64,000 nucleotides of DNA from NCBI GenBank assembly GCA_028714915.1, contig JAQTLL010000001.1, positions 372,001 through 436,000 on the forward strand, in the 5' to 3' direction. The position numbers and the translations under genes are program-made. Below, piece by piece: positions 52,356 through 61,192 of this stretch. A model generated the notes under the pieces. The model ran no database searches. It saw nothing but the letters and a program-made list of their open reading frames with translations, and was not told the DNA's origin. Every line of letters starts with the position of its first letter. Within the stretch, counting starts at the first letter, position 1. The DNA is from Sulfuricurvum sp. (lineage in GTDB: Bacteria > Campylobacterota > Campylobacteria > Campylobacterales > Sulfurimonadaceae).

Positions 52356-53180
52356 TTATAGTCGTTGGTAAATAGAAGAGCCCAAAAGCTTAAACGTCTC
52401 ACGATGTGCCGTCAGCGATTCTGAGCTCCCCAGAAAAAGAGGTGCCCCCCTGGGAAGCACCCTTCCAAAACGCCCTATCAGATCATGACGGGTCGGCTCA
52501 TCAAAATAGATCATTACATTTCGACAAAAAACCATATCAAAACGGTTTTTGAAAAAAAATGGATCGGTCACCAAATTATAGAGACGAAACATCACTTTTT
52601 CTCGAAGATATGGGAGCACCTGATAGTAGATACCGCTTTTGCTGTGTACTTTTTCAAACGAGCGGATCACCATCTCTTTGGATAATGATTCCAACTGCTT
52701 GGATTCATAGCTCCCCGTGATCGCTTTTGAAAGGATTTTAGGAGAGATGTCGGTCGCCAGAATTTTAATATCCCATTGGTCAAAATCACTCAAGTGATGT
52801 TGCAAAAACATCAAAATCGTATACGGTTCTTCTCCGCTTGAACATCCCGCCGACCAGATACGGATCTTTTTCTCCCGCTTGGAGGCGATCAATTGCGGCA
52901 GATATTTTTCCAGCCATACCCATTGTGACGATTCCCTGAAAAAAGAGGTGACATTCGTCGATATTGCACTGACAAAAAAAGCGAGCTCCTCCCCCGATGC
53001 ATCACGGATTAAATACTCATAATACCCTCTAAAGGAGCTCAATCCCAATTGATTGACCCGCTTGTTCAGCCGCCCTTTGATCAGGGTGCTTTTTTGATCC
53101 GAGAGAGAAATACCGACTTTTTCGTAGATATAACGGCGAAAAAGTTCAAATTCGTCCGTTTTTAGTTCAATTTCCACCAT
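52356..53180 (-). CDS. cheR: chemotaxis protein methyltransferase CheR
   Basis: Methylates receptor glutamates with S-adenosylmethionine. 274 residues: N-terminal helical domain (FELFRRYIYEKVGISLSD), SAM site IRIWSAGCSSGEEPYTILM, IKILATDISPKILSKA, and VFCRNVMIYFDEPTR. It overlaps cheA by 14 bases at the 5' end. Paired with cheB and cheD it gives the array a full methylation-based adaptation system. Confidence 0.95.
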   Translation of the reverse strand: MVEIELKTDEFELFRRYIYEKVGISLSDQKSTLIKGRLNKRVNQLGLSSFRGYYEYLIRDASGEELAFFVSAISTNVTSFFRESSQWVWLEKYLPQLIASKREKKIRIWSAGCSSGEEPYTILMFLQHHLSDFDQWDIKILATDISPKILSKAITGSYESKQLESLSKEMVIRSFEKVHSKSGIYYQVLPYLREKVMFRLYNLVTDPFFFKNRFDMVFCRNVMIYFDEPTRHDLIGRFGRVLPRGAPLFLGSSESLTAHRETFKLLGSSIYQRL

Positions 53181-55254
53181 GGGCGACCTCGATTAGCGGT
53201 CGCAATTCATCGACATTGAGTATCAGTGCAATATCACCGTTGCCCAATATTGCCCCTCCGGTAATCTCTTTGAGCCGTGACAGTGATTTGCCCAGTGTTT
53301 TAATCACCACCTGCTGACGCCCTATCAGCTCATCGACCATGATTGCGATTCGTCCCGCATCCGTTTCGACACAGACTAAAATTCCCTCCCACGGTTCGAT
53401 ACGCTCCGTAGAGAGATCAAATACATCGCTCAGACGGATCACCGGTATATGCTGTCCCCGCAGGCTGACAAATTCCCCCTGCCCTTTGAGCACATGGACA
53501 ATCTCTTTCTCGGGGCGGAACGATTCGACGACACTGAGGGTGGGAATGATATAAATCTCACCGGCGGCTTGAACAAGCATCCCGTCGATAATCGCCAAAG
53601 TCAGAGGAAGAACCATCGAAAATGTCGTCCCCTCCCCCTCCTTGGAATCGATCTCGATCTTTCCGCGCAGTTTTTCAATCGATGTTTTGACCACATCCAG
53701 ACCTACCCCGCGTCCTGAAAGGTCACTGACCGTGTCAGCCGTCGAAAATCCAGGCTGCATAATTAGTCCAAAAATTTGTGTATCAGTGAGGCTTTCATCG
53801 CCGCTGACAACACCCCGTTCAATCGCTTTTTTAAGAACTTTCTCTTTATTGATTCCCCGTCCGTCATCACTGACACTGATAACGATACTGCCGCTCTTAT
53901 GAAAAGCCCGTAGAGTAATGGTCCCCTCAACTTTTTTACCGACACTAAGCCGTTCGGTACCGTCAGATTCGAGACCGTGATCGATTGCATTTCGGATAAT
54001 ATGAATCAGCGGGTCAGAGAGGCTGTCAACCATCGTTTTATCGATCTCCGTCTCTTCCCCCTGGACAATCAGATGAAGCTCTTTGCCCGTTTTTTTGGAG
54101 GTATCACGAACAACTCTCTTCATCTTGTCAAACGTATCGCGGATAGCAACCATCCGCAGACTCATCACCCGATCTTGAATCCGCTTGGTGATCTTGGAAA
54201 GCGTTTCGATGGCTCGGCTGATCGACTCGTCTTCAATGGAGCGGATTTTGCCGTTTTGGGCGATAAAATTTTGGGCAATGACCAGCTCACCGACAGAATC
54301 AAACAGCTCATCGAGTTTAAACGTATCGATGCGAATCGTCGATTTGGGTACGGTTGCACTTGCCGTTACGGTATCGGAGGGGACTTTGCCCATTACTTTT
54401 TCAGCAACAACGGGGAGTTTTTCTTCCACACTCGGTACTCTGTCGGGGTCAATAAGGGCAGTCGCAACCTCATGATCGAATAAAAATTCAAAATTTTCAG
54501 CAACTTCGTCTGGAGTTTGTTCGGTCAATACGATAACAATGACACGTTTAATCGTATTTTCATCGCCGGCAAACCGATCGAGAGCCTCAACCTCTTCCAT
54601 ATCAAAAAAACTCTCTATAGCTTTTGCTTTTTCAGCCAACAGTTTCAGAAAAATAAGGTGATCAAATCCCCGTTTGTAGCAATCGTCATCCAGTGTCATA
54701 TCAATGCGAAAGAGGTTTAGCCCCTCCTCTTGCATGGCTTGATGAGAACGTATGCTGTTTGCCACCCCCGCATCGATTTGCTCACAGCAGCTGAAACCAA
54801 ACTCGGATGCCAAGTCAAACAAGGGTTCCGAATCTCTCTCCGAAACAACCGAAAGGGGGGCGTTTTTTTTCGAGGCGATCAGGTGTTTAATTTTTCCCAA
54901 ACACTCCGGATACCTCTCCGGAAGATTAGGAAGCGCCTCCAATTCACAGGTCATCACCTCTTTGATAATATCCACACTGTCGACAAAAAGCTCCAGCTGA
55001 TACGGCTCAATCTCCTCTTTGGTACTGCGGTAGTGGTCGAGTACGTCTTCAAAATGGTGTACAAATTCACCCAAACGGATAAACCCGAAGGCATTAGCAT
55101 TCCCCTTGAGGGTATGAACTCCCCGAAAAATCTCGTTTAGCAGATCGAAATCATTAGAATTTTCTTCGAAGCGTACGATGTCAACGTCGAGTTTCTCGAT
55201 AATCTCCCCTGCCTCTTCAATAAAAATCGCTTTAACCTGTTCTTGTTTAGTCAT
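53167..55254 (-). CDS. cheA: chemotaxis histidine kinase CheA (no receiver domain)
   Basis: The central kinase, about 695 residues. P1 has the phosphorylated His in GVHTLKGNANAFGF; an approximately 200-residue middle region with two acidic, P2-like parts follows; then the dimerisation domain (LFDSVGELVIAQNFIAQ), the ATPase domain (HIIRNAIDHGLE, SDDGRGINKEKV, LSGRGVGLDVV) and a C-terminal CheW-like domain. There is no receiver domain at the end, unlike the CheA-receiver fusion usual in this phylum. I start at ATG 55254 (MTKQEQVKAIF), which overlaps the STAS-like stop by eight bases, instead of 55278. Confidence 0.94.
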   Translation of the reverse strand: MTKQEQVKAIFIEEAGEIIEKLDVDIVRFEENSNDFDLLNEIFRGVHTLKGNANAFGFIRLGEFVHHFEDVLDHYRSTKEEIEPYQLELFVDSVDIIKEVMTCELEALPNLPERYPECLGKIKHLIASKKNAPLSVVSERDSEPLFDLASEFGFSCCEQIDAGVANSIRSHQAMQEEGLNLFRIDMTLDDDCYKRGFDHLIFLKLLAEKAKAIESFFDMEEVEALDRFAGDENTIKRVIVIVLTEQTPDEVAENFEFLFDHEVATALIDPDRVPSVEEKLPVVAEKVMGKVPSDTVTASATVPKSTIRIDTFKLDELFDSVGELVIAQNFIAQNGKIRSIEDESISRAIETLSKITKRIQDRVMSLRMVAIRDTFDKMKRVVRDTSKKTGKELHLIVQGEETEIDKTMVDSLSDPLIHIIRNAIDHGLESDGTERLSVGKKVEGTITLRAFHKSGSIVISVSDDGRGINKEKVLKKAIERGVVSGDESLTDTQIFGLIMQPGFSTADTVSDLSGRGVGLDVVKTSIEKLRGKIEIDSKEGEGTTFSMVLPLTLAIIDGMLVQAAGEIYIIPTLSVVESFRPEKEIVHVLKGQGEFVSLRGQHIPVIRLSDVFDLSTERIEPWEGILVCVETDAGRIAIMVDELIGRQQVVIKTLGKSLSRLKEITGGAILGNGDIALILNVDELRPLIEVAHGGN

Positions 55255-55510
55255 GACACATCCAATGCAGCGTTCCATACACGGACGAAGCGGTCACTCC
55301 CTGCTCTAAAAAAGGAATCTTTAACTCCGGCCGGCTCCGTTTTAGACTCACCAACAAAGATAAAAGAGAACTGCTTCGCAACACCGTCCCCTCTTCCGTC
55401 TCTATCATTTCAATATACTCCAGACGAGGTCGGACAAACTGCTCAAATTCCCGAATCTCTTCCATCGACATATCCAATCCGATCGTGAGAACATCCCCGT
55501 CAAATTGCAT
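55247..55510 (-). CDS. small STAS-like protein in the chemotaxis operon
   Basis: An 87-residue protein between the MCP and cheA. Alternation of strands and helices, VLTIGLDMSMEEIREF and LRSSSLLSLLVSLKRSRPEL, followed by a hydrophobic PFLEQGVTASSVYGTL, resembles the STAS domain of anti-sigma-factor antagonists; the usual phospho-serine could lie in the SSSLLS stretch. It directly abuts the MCP stop and overlaps cheA by eight bases. STAS proteins inside chemosensory operons are known from arrays that control outputs other than motility. The assignment is tentative. Confidence 0.6.
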   Translation of the reverse strand: MQFDGDVLTIGLDMSMEEIREFEQFVRPRLEYIEMIETEEGTVLRSSSLLSLLVSLKRSRPELKIPFLEQGVTASSVYGTLHWMCHD

Positions 55511-57154
55511 TTAAAACTCTTTCAAATCGTCCTCATTCAGAGGAAAAATATCTTCGGCTTTTGCCAAAACTCCTCTGCGCTGAGGAAGCGGACCACTTTT
55601 TCGAGGAGCAGACACCATGTTAATCTCTAAAGGATGGAGCTGTTTTCTTTTGGGTGACGATAGAGGAGCATCACTCTCCATTCCGACCATTTGCGCCAAA
55701 ATACGTACGGTTTCCATCATCGAGGTGGCCTGAGCATTGAGCTCTTCGGCAGCGGCTGCAGCCTCTTCGGAATTGGCGGCAACCTGCTGTGTCACCTGAT
55801 CGACTTGACCCATCGCCTGATTGATCTGTGCCATCCCCTCGCTTTGCTCTTTGCCGGCAATCGAGATTTCGCCGATCAAATCAGAAACTTTTTTCGATTG
55901 TTCGACAATCTCTTGGAATGAGGTGTGGGTAGCAAGGGCAATTTGATTCCCCTCTTTGATCTGACCAACGACTTCATCGATAATAACGGAGGTCTCTTTG
56001 GCTGCGGATGCGGCACGCTGTGCCAGATTGCGTACCTCATCGGCAACGACCGCAAAGCCCAAACCGTGTTCACCGGCCCGTGCCGCTTCCACCGCCGCAT
56101 TGAGCGCTAAAAGATTTGTTTGAAAGGCGATTTGATCGATAGCTTTGATAATTCCGGATATTTTAGCTGCCGATACAGTAATGGCGTGCATAGAGAGAGA
56201 AAGCTGCTCCCCTTTCTCAAATCCTGCCCGTGCCGAATCATTGGCATTTTTTGCCAAAATATTGGCTTGACGCGCATTATCAGTATTTTGGGTATTGATT
56301 GCCGTACTCTCTTCAAGTGTCGCACTTACCTCTTCAACACTCGATGCTTGTACGCTTGCCCCTTGCGCCAAAGATGACGACGATGAGGCTACCTCATCAC
56401 TGGCGGAAGTGATTTGCATTGCACCGTCTCGAATCGAGGTCACACTCATCGTAATAGCGCGTGTGATGGAACGAATAATCAGCATCGATAACAAAATAGC
56501 TCCAACAAAGGAACCAAGAACAATGAGAATAGTCATCTGTACAGCTGTCGCCGCTTCTTGCTCTGATAATTGTACCGCTTGATCTGCCACATCGATATTG
56601 ATTTGCGCTAATTTTTTCATGCTCGCGAATGTTGCTTCTCTGGAAACTTTAATTTTTACCACAAAGGCAGATACCCGATCATAATAGCCCTCTATCATAG
56701 CCGGATCGGTATTATTCAGAAGAGGAGTCAGCGTATTTGCTAAATACTCCAGATTCATCTCTTTCCATGTCGTGTAGTGTTCCTCAAAATTTTTCCACTC
56801 TACCGCCTCTTCAGGAGTATGAGGGAGCTGGGAATAGATTTTATACCCTTTGTCAAAGCGTTCGTATCCGGCAGTGATCTTTTTGATAGCGTCTTGAAGC
56901 TTCGTATGTATTTCCGGATCGTCTTTAAGTCCCAGAATACGGTTTTGCTGAATTGCTACCTCGTTAATACCCGTACGCATCTCCATAATACCGACTATCG
57001 AGGGGAGCCTGACTTTGCCGATCGTATTGATCCCACTTTCCCATTTTTGTGTTGTACCGTACCCCAAAAAACCAAGGGTAGAAAGAGCGCCCATCATAAG
57101 CACCGTCAATAATATTAACTTACTTTTCAATACCATGTTGTCTAACCACTTCAT
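55511..57154 (-). CDS. methyl-accepting chemotaxis protein
   Basis: About 547 residues. First helix SKLILLTVLMMGALSTLGFLG, a four-helix-bundle periplasmic sensor (about 35-205, with RLPSIVGIMEMRTGINEVA), second helix MTILIVLGSFVGAILLSMLII, a HAMP-like stretch, and a signalling domain whose hairpin tip AFQTNLLALNAAVEAARAGEHG and GFAVVADEVRNLAQRAA are intact. The second ATG (57154, MKWLDNM) is chosen because GGGAG is seven bases away; the ATG at 57160 overlaps the cheW stop. The C-terminal tail ends in NEDDLKEF. This is the dedicated receptor of the array; the ligand is unknown. Confidence 0.93.
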   Translation of the reverse strand: MKWLDNMVLKSKLILLTVLMMGALSTLGFLGYGTTQKWESGINTIGKVRLPSIVGIMEMRTGINEVAIQQNRILGLKDDPEIHTKLQDAIKKITAGYERFDKGYKIYSQLPHTPEEAVEWKNFEEHYTTWKEMNLEYLANTLTPLLNNTDPAMIEGYYDRVSAFVVKIKVSREATFASMKKLAQINIDVADQAVQLSEQEAATAVQMTILIVLGSFVGAILLSMLIIRSITRAITMSVTSIRDGAMQITSASDEVASSSSSLAQGASVQASSVEEVSATLEESTAINTQNTDNARQANILAKNANDSARAGFEKGEQLSLSMHAITVSAAKISGIIKAIDQIAFQTNLLALNAAVEAARAGEHGLGFAVVADEVRNLAQRAASAAKETSVIIDEVVGQIKEGNQIALATHTSFQEIVEQSKKVSDLIGEISIAGKEQSEGMAQINQAMGQVDQVTQQVAANSEEAAAAAEELNAQATSMMETVRILAQMVGMESDAPLSSPKRKQLHPLEINMVSAPRKSGPLPQRRGVLAKAEDIFPLNEDDLKEF

Positions 57155-57156
57155 TG

Positions 57157-57654
57157 TCATTCTCCCTCATCTATTTGCGTTTGCCGGATCTGCTCCAAGC
57201 TCACCAGTTCATCAGCTTCAAAAAGCTTAAGCACATCCAAAATCATTACAACATTCTCATCGATCTGTGCCATTGCGCGGATAAAATCGGTGTCGATATG
57301 GCTTCCAAACTTCGGAGGCTCACTCAAATGGCTCGCGTCAATCGAAACAACCTCTTCAACCCGATCAACGATAAACCCGATCATCACTTTTTCGATTTCA
57401 ACGATGATAATCGCCGTATGCATGGTGGGCTCCACCAGCTCCATTCCAAAACGAAGACGCGTATCGACAACCGGAATAATTGCTCCACGCAAATTGATGA
57501 CGCCTCGCATAAACGGAGGTGTTTTCGGGACATACGTCACCTTCATCATCGCAATGATCTCTTTGATCTGGTCAATGGCAATCCCGTATTGTTCCTCTCC
57601 TAGAAAAAAGGTAAGGTACCGTTCCCTCTTTGATCGGACAGCAGTGAGTGTCAT
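57157..57654 (-). CDS. cheW: chemotaxis coupling protein CheW
   Basis: 165 residues of SH3-like CheW fold that ties receptors to CheA: YLTFFLGEEQYGIAIDQIKEI, PPFMRGVINLRGAIIPVVDTRLRFGM and IGFIVDRVEEVV are hallmark segments. It lies three bases after cheY and overlaps the MCP frame by up to four bases. A short C-terminal extension (ADELVSLEQIRQTQIDEGE) goes beyond the domain. Confidence 0.95.
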   Translation of the reverse strand: MTLTAVRSKRERYLTFFLGEEQYGIAIDQIKEIIAMMKVTYVPKTPPFMRGVINLRGAIIPVVDTRLRFGMELVEPTMHTAIIIVEIEKVMIGFIVDRVEEVVSIDASHLSEPPKFGSHIDTDFIRAMAQIDENVVMILDVLKLFEADELVSLEQIRQTQIDEGE

Positions 57655-57656
57655 AG

Positions 57657-58043
57657 CTATACCCCCAATACCATTTTAAGCGATTTGACCAGTTTCTCGT
57701 CGCTGAAAGGCTTCACCATCCAGCCGGTCACTCCAATCTCTTTACCTGCCATTTTCATCTCATTGGAACTCTCTGTCGTCAGGATGATAATCGGCTTGGT
57801 TTTGTACCGCTCATCGGATTTGATTGCTTTGGCCAATTCCAGTCCGTTGAGCTGAGGCATATTGACATCACTGATCAGCAGATCAAAATTTTCAGCACCT
57901 GCTTGCAGTGCTCCCAAAAGATCCAATGGGTTTAAATACGATTTGAACTCGATTACTCCGGTATCAATCATCTCTTCCAATGCCAACTCTGCTGTAGCAA
58001 TGACTGCTCTCGAATCGTCTACGATAATTACTCTTTTTGCCAT
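57657..58043 (-). CDS. CheY-like single-domain response regulator
   Basis: 128-residue receiver domain: RVIIVDDSRAVIATAELAL, acceptor Asp in LLISDVNMPQLNGLEL, T in IIILTTESSNEMK and the conserved Lys in WMVKPFSDEKL. AGGAGG precedes the ATG. As the only free receiver in the operon it is the likely output or phosphate sink of the CheA here. Whether it binds the flagellar switch cannot be judged from sequence. Confidence 0.92.
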   Translation of the reverse strand: MAKRVIIVDDSRAVIATAELALEEMIDTGVIEFKSYLNPLDLLGALQAGAENFDLLISDVNMPQLNGLELAKAIKSDERYKTKPIIILTTESSNEMKMAGKEIGVTGWMVKPFSDEKLVKSLKMVLGV

Positions 58044-58066
58044 TTATGTCCTCCTTGGATTGTGTC

Positions 58067-59506
58067 TTAAAAAAATTCCATCTCATTATCATCGTCTGTC
58101 TCAATCTCTTTATTGCTGATCATCCCTTCGATTTGCATACAGGAACTAAAAAATGAACTGTCCAGATAATGAATATCCCCGGCATCTTGCAAGCTGAAAA
58201 TATGATCCCGCCAAGATACGAGGTCTGAGCCCAAATGCTCCATAAACATCACCACATTTTTACGCTTTGTCGCATCGGCGATAACCGCATCGGCATGCTC
58301 TTTTAAACAACTTCCCAAAGAGGTAAGCGCGTAAGCAAGTGCCGTAAATTCAAAAAGATTATTAATCGCCCCCACATATACAGATAGCACTCCATCGACA
58401 AAATTCCAAATATTTTGGGCACTAGGTTCCTCTTCGAGGATACTAAGTTTGTCTCTCCACTCCTCATCCACACTGACCAAATCACGGATTTCATCCAGAA
58501 CATCCCCTCCGATCTCACTCACATACTTTACGGCGGTCGTTTTATAGATAAAACTTTGATGCAGCATCTCTTTTTCATCGGAGTGAAGAGCTCTCGTCTC
58601 TTTGGGGAGGGGTATTTCTTTTAGAACCATGGGCTCACTTACTCTCTGGCTCTGCGGTTCGACTTTTATTTCGATGACCGGTACGGCTGTTGTCAATAGC
58701 GGCAGAGCTTCTTTTACCTCGAAGCTCTTTTGTTCTTGCTGCATTTGAAGACGTATACACACGATAGTGTCACGCACGATACACGCATTCCCAAGTTCTC
58801 GCAGAAGTACCATTGTTTTTGGCTTTAGATTAATAGTCTCATCGTATTTCATCGTGATGTATATCTCTTCAAAGCTCTCTTCGATAATAATAGCGAGAGA
58901 TCCCCCCTGACGTATTTCATAGCGCATAATTTCGTAGAAAAGCTCAATAACCGTATCTACTTTTGTACACAATGCTGCCACACGCTCTTCACATCGTCCC
59001 AAAATCCACATACCAAAATCCATCATCGCATCCGTATCGCTAATGTCAAAAATAGTTTTAAAATGGCGGATGTCGGAGCAAAAGGGGTTAAGGGCTTCTT
59101 TTGCCGACAGCTTTTTATGCTTCCCCTCTTTGGAACGAAGCAGTGTGGAAAAATTTTGAAGCTTGAATCGAATAAGATCTTTATCAATCGGTTTGCGAAT
59201 ATACGCGGCCACCCCGATGGACGCCATATTCTCTTCCATCTTCGGATCGATAACCGCTGTTACGGCCATAATGATAATGTGAGGATAACGCTCTTTGATA
59301 ATTTTTGATGCTTCAAAGCCATCCAGCCGAGGCATCATAATGTCCATCAAAATAATATGCGGAGACCAAGAATCTGCCTTTTCAACCGCTTCAATTCCGT
59401 CTTGGGCTTCTTGGATCTCAAACCCTTCCAGCTTTCGGCAAATCGCCCTCAATACCAACCGATTGTCTTCGACGTCATCAACAATCAATAATCGTATATT
59501 ATCCAT
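58067..59506 (-). CDS. response regulator with long uncharacterised C-terminal region
   Basis: 479 residues. Receiver domain 1-125 (LLIVDDVEDNRLVLRAI, acceptor Asp in IILMDIMMPRLDGFEA, Lys in AAYIRKPIDKDL). The remaining 350 residues lack any output domain I recognise: a helical part (about 150-290) including SLAIIIEESFEEIYITMKYD and a second helical part (about 350-470) ending in the acidic tail TDDDNEMEFF. Start at 59506 (MDNIRLLIVDD) follows AAGGAGAG and overlaps the stop of the sensor kinase by eight bases; the longer frame to 59590 is an artefact. Presumably the partner of that kinase. Confidence 0.82.
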   Translation of the reverse strand: MDNIRLLIVDDVEDNRLVLRAICRKLEGFEIQEAQDGIEAVEKADSWSPHIILMDIMMPRLDGFEASKIIKERYPHIIIMAVTAVIDPKMEENMASIGVAAYIRKPIDKDLIRFKLQNFSTLLRSKEGKHKKLSAKEALNPFCSDIRHFKTIFDISDTDAMMDFGMWILGRCEERVAALCTKVDTVIELFYEIMRYEIRQGGSLAIIIEESFEEIYITMKYDETINLKPKTMVLLRELGNACIVRDTIVCIRLQMQQEQKSFEVKEALPLLTTAVPVIEIKVEPQSQRVSEPMVLKEIPLPKETRALHSDEKEMLHQSFIYKTTAVKYVSEIGGDVLDEIRDLVSVDEEWRDKLSILEEEPSAQNIWNFVDGVLSVYVGAINNLFEFTALAYALTSLGSCLKEHADAVIADATKRKNVVMFMEHLGSDLVSWRDHIFSLQDAGDIHYLDSSFFSSCMQIEGMISNKEIETDDDNEMEFF

Positions 59507-61082
59507 TCCGACTCTCCTTTGGCTCCACTTTTTTCGCTTTAAGGGTAAAACACGCCCCCTCCCCCTCGACTGAGCGGACATCCAAGGCAAATCCCATCGC
59601 TTGGGAATAGTCTCTCACGATGCTAAGACCCAGACCGGTCCCCTGATCGTGGACTCTCGCCTGCTCAAACGGTTCGAATATCGTCGAGAGTTTTTGGGAA
59701 GGAATCCCCCTCCCGCTGTCTTCGACCTCGATCCAACACTCCTCGCCCGCCTCGGTTAAACGCACTTCGATAAATCCCGTTTGCGTAAATTTAAACGCAT
59801 TCGAAATAAGGTTGACTAAAATTTGTCTAAACTTCAAGGAATCACAATCTATCCACATATCAATTATAGTTATCTTAATCCGGTACTCTACACTTCTGTT
59901 TGTGTTCAGGCTTGAGCAATTATCGAACGTTTCCTGCACCAATCGAACCGCATTATAGGGCTCCATGGCAAACGTCTCTTTACCGGAGTTTAGTTTGGCC
60001 ATATCCAGCAGCGAATTAATGAGAGATAACAGACTTTGAGAGTTTTTATAGGCGCGTTCCAAATACATTTGAACAAGATCGCGGGTATCTTCCTCCTCAA
60101 ACATCTCCTCGAAATTTTCCAGCGCCTGATCGGTAAAGTTGATAATAGCATTGAGAGGGGTGCGAAGTTCATGCGATATCTGATCAAAAAATTTAGTTTT
60201 GGATTCGAGGGTGTGTATCGCCTCCTCCTTGGCTTTGACCATCTCGGTAATATCATGGCGGATGGAGAGGATTTCAATCACTTTCCCCTGTTTATTTTTC
60301 AAGGGGAAAAGAGTCGTATCAAAATAGTGAGCTTCTCCGTTTTTCCCTTTATTTTTTAAAATATCTTTCTTTATCTCCCCGTTTTCAAGCCCCGTCCATG
60401 TCTCTTTTTTGCACATGATTTCAGAATCTGAAAAAAACAGAACCGATACGTGCTGATTTATCAGCTCTTCGGGCATATAGTTTAACGCCTGACACAGAGA
60501 ATCGTTCACATAGAGGATGTTTCCGTTTAGATCGCATCGGGCGACCATATTGGAAACGTCGATTGCCTGATTGTGCTGGGCTAGGAGAGAGTGCGCCTCT
60601 TCTTTATCCAAAATACTGGTGCGAACCCCCTCTTCAAGCACCGTTTTGTACCCCATCATCTCCGTTACGTCAGTTAATGTAGCGATATAAATATTATCCG
60701 ACGCATCCAAAAGATTTAATATGATATTAAACGTATACAAAGTGCCCTCCTTGGTCACGCCGATACGATACTGCTCTTTTTCACCTTCTAAAACCGTCTC
60801 AAACCACCGCTTATTTTGATACCCGTCATAAACATAGCCAAACTTTTCAACCCGTTCCAGCAGCGAAGGAAAACAGCACTTCTCTAAAGATGCCCCTAGA
60901 TACGGTTCAAAGAAGTTCAAAAATGAGGTATTGGCATCAAAAATACTGTCTCCGTCCGTAACGGCGATCATACCGCCCGTGAGATTGAAAATCGATTTGT
61001 AATAGCGGTACGCCGGATCGTTCTCCCTAAGGCGTTGTTTAAGAAGCTCTTTTGGCGTTTGTGCGGATACATCGTCATGCAT
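59499..61082 (-). CDS. PAS-domain sensor histidine kinase
   Basis: 527 residues, no clear membrane segment, so cytoplasmic. Three PAS-like regions: one near 30-130, a second at about 175-290 with ARCDLNGNILYVNDSLCQAL and the PAC piece YFDTTLFPLKNKQGKVIEIL. Kinase core: H-box FFDQISHELRTPLNAIINF with a normal histidine, N-box LVNLISNAFKFTQTG, G1 VEDSGRGIPSQKL, F-box FEPFEQ and G2 GTGLGLSIV. AGGAGG lies before the ATG. First gene of the long leftward signalling operon and translationally coupled to the response regulator that follows. Confidence 0.9.
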   Translation of the reverse strand: MHDDVSAQTPKELLKQRLRENDPAYRYYKSIFNLTGGMIAVTDGDSIFDANTSFLNFFEPYLGASLEKCCFPSLLERVEKFGYVYDGYQNKRWFETVLEGEKEQYRIGVTKEGTLYTFNIILNLLDASDNIYIATLTDVTEMMGYKTVLEEGVRTSILDKEEAHSLLAQHNQAIDVSNMVARCDLNGNILYVNDSLCQALNYMPEELINQHVSVLFFSDSEIMCKKETWTGLENGEIKKDILKNKGKNGEAHYFDTTLFPLKNKQGKVIEILSIRHDITEMVKAKEEAIHTLESKTKFFDQISHELRTPLNAIINFTDQALENFEEMFEEEDTRDLVQMYLERAYKNSQSLLSLINSLLDMAKLNSGKETFAMEPYNAVRLVQETFDNCSSLNTNRSVEYRIKITIIDMWIDCDSLKFRQILVNLISNAFKFTQTGFIEVRLTEAGEECWIEVEDSGRGIPSQKLSTIFEPFEQARVHDQGTGLGLSIVRDYSQAMGFALDVRSVEGEGACFTLKAKKVEPKESRNG

Positions 61083-61114
61083 AGAATTCCTCCTGCTTGC
61101 CTTTTCATTATCCT

Positions 61115-61129
61115 ATGATAGCATATCAT
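61115..61129. promoter_or_regulatory. inverted repeat between the kinase operon and the divergent gene
   Basis: ATGATA at 61115-61120 and TATCAT at 61124-61129 flank GCA, in the 110-base gap between two divergent genes. Read leftward it overlaps TATCAT/GATAAT sequences that could be the -10 of the signalling operon, so it may be an operator or simply a chance AT-rich palindrome. Confidence 0.3.
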
Positions 61130-61192
61130 CGTCACAGAAGCGTTACAAATTTAATCACTTTTTATTGCCACTTTTACAGAAAATGCTATACT

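Noticed and set aside
54730-55140. 136-residue rightward frame opposite cheA
   Set aside because: Shadow of the cheA P1/P2 region; no recognisable domain.
59507-59590. 28-residue N-terminal extension of the response regulator
   Set aside because: Basic, Arg/Trp-rich lead that overlaps the kinase C-terminus; the ATG at 59506 has a strong AAGGAGAG site and starts at the receiver domain.
61097-61192. N-terminal extension of the hypothetical gene at 61193
   Set aside because: TTG start without ribosome site, His/Tyr-rich product crossing the divergent promoter region.
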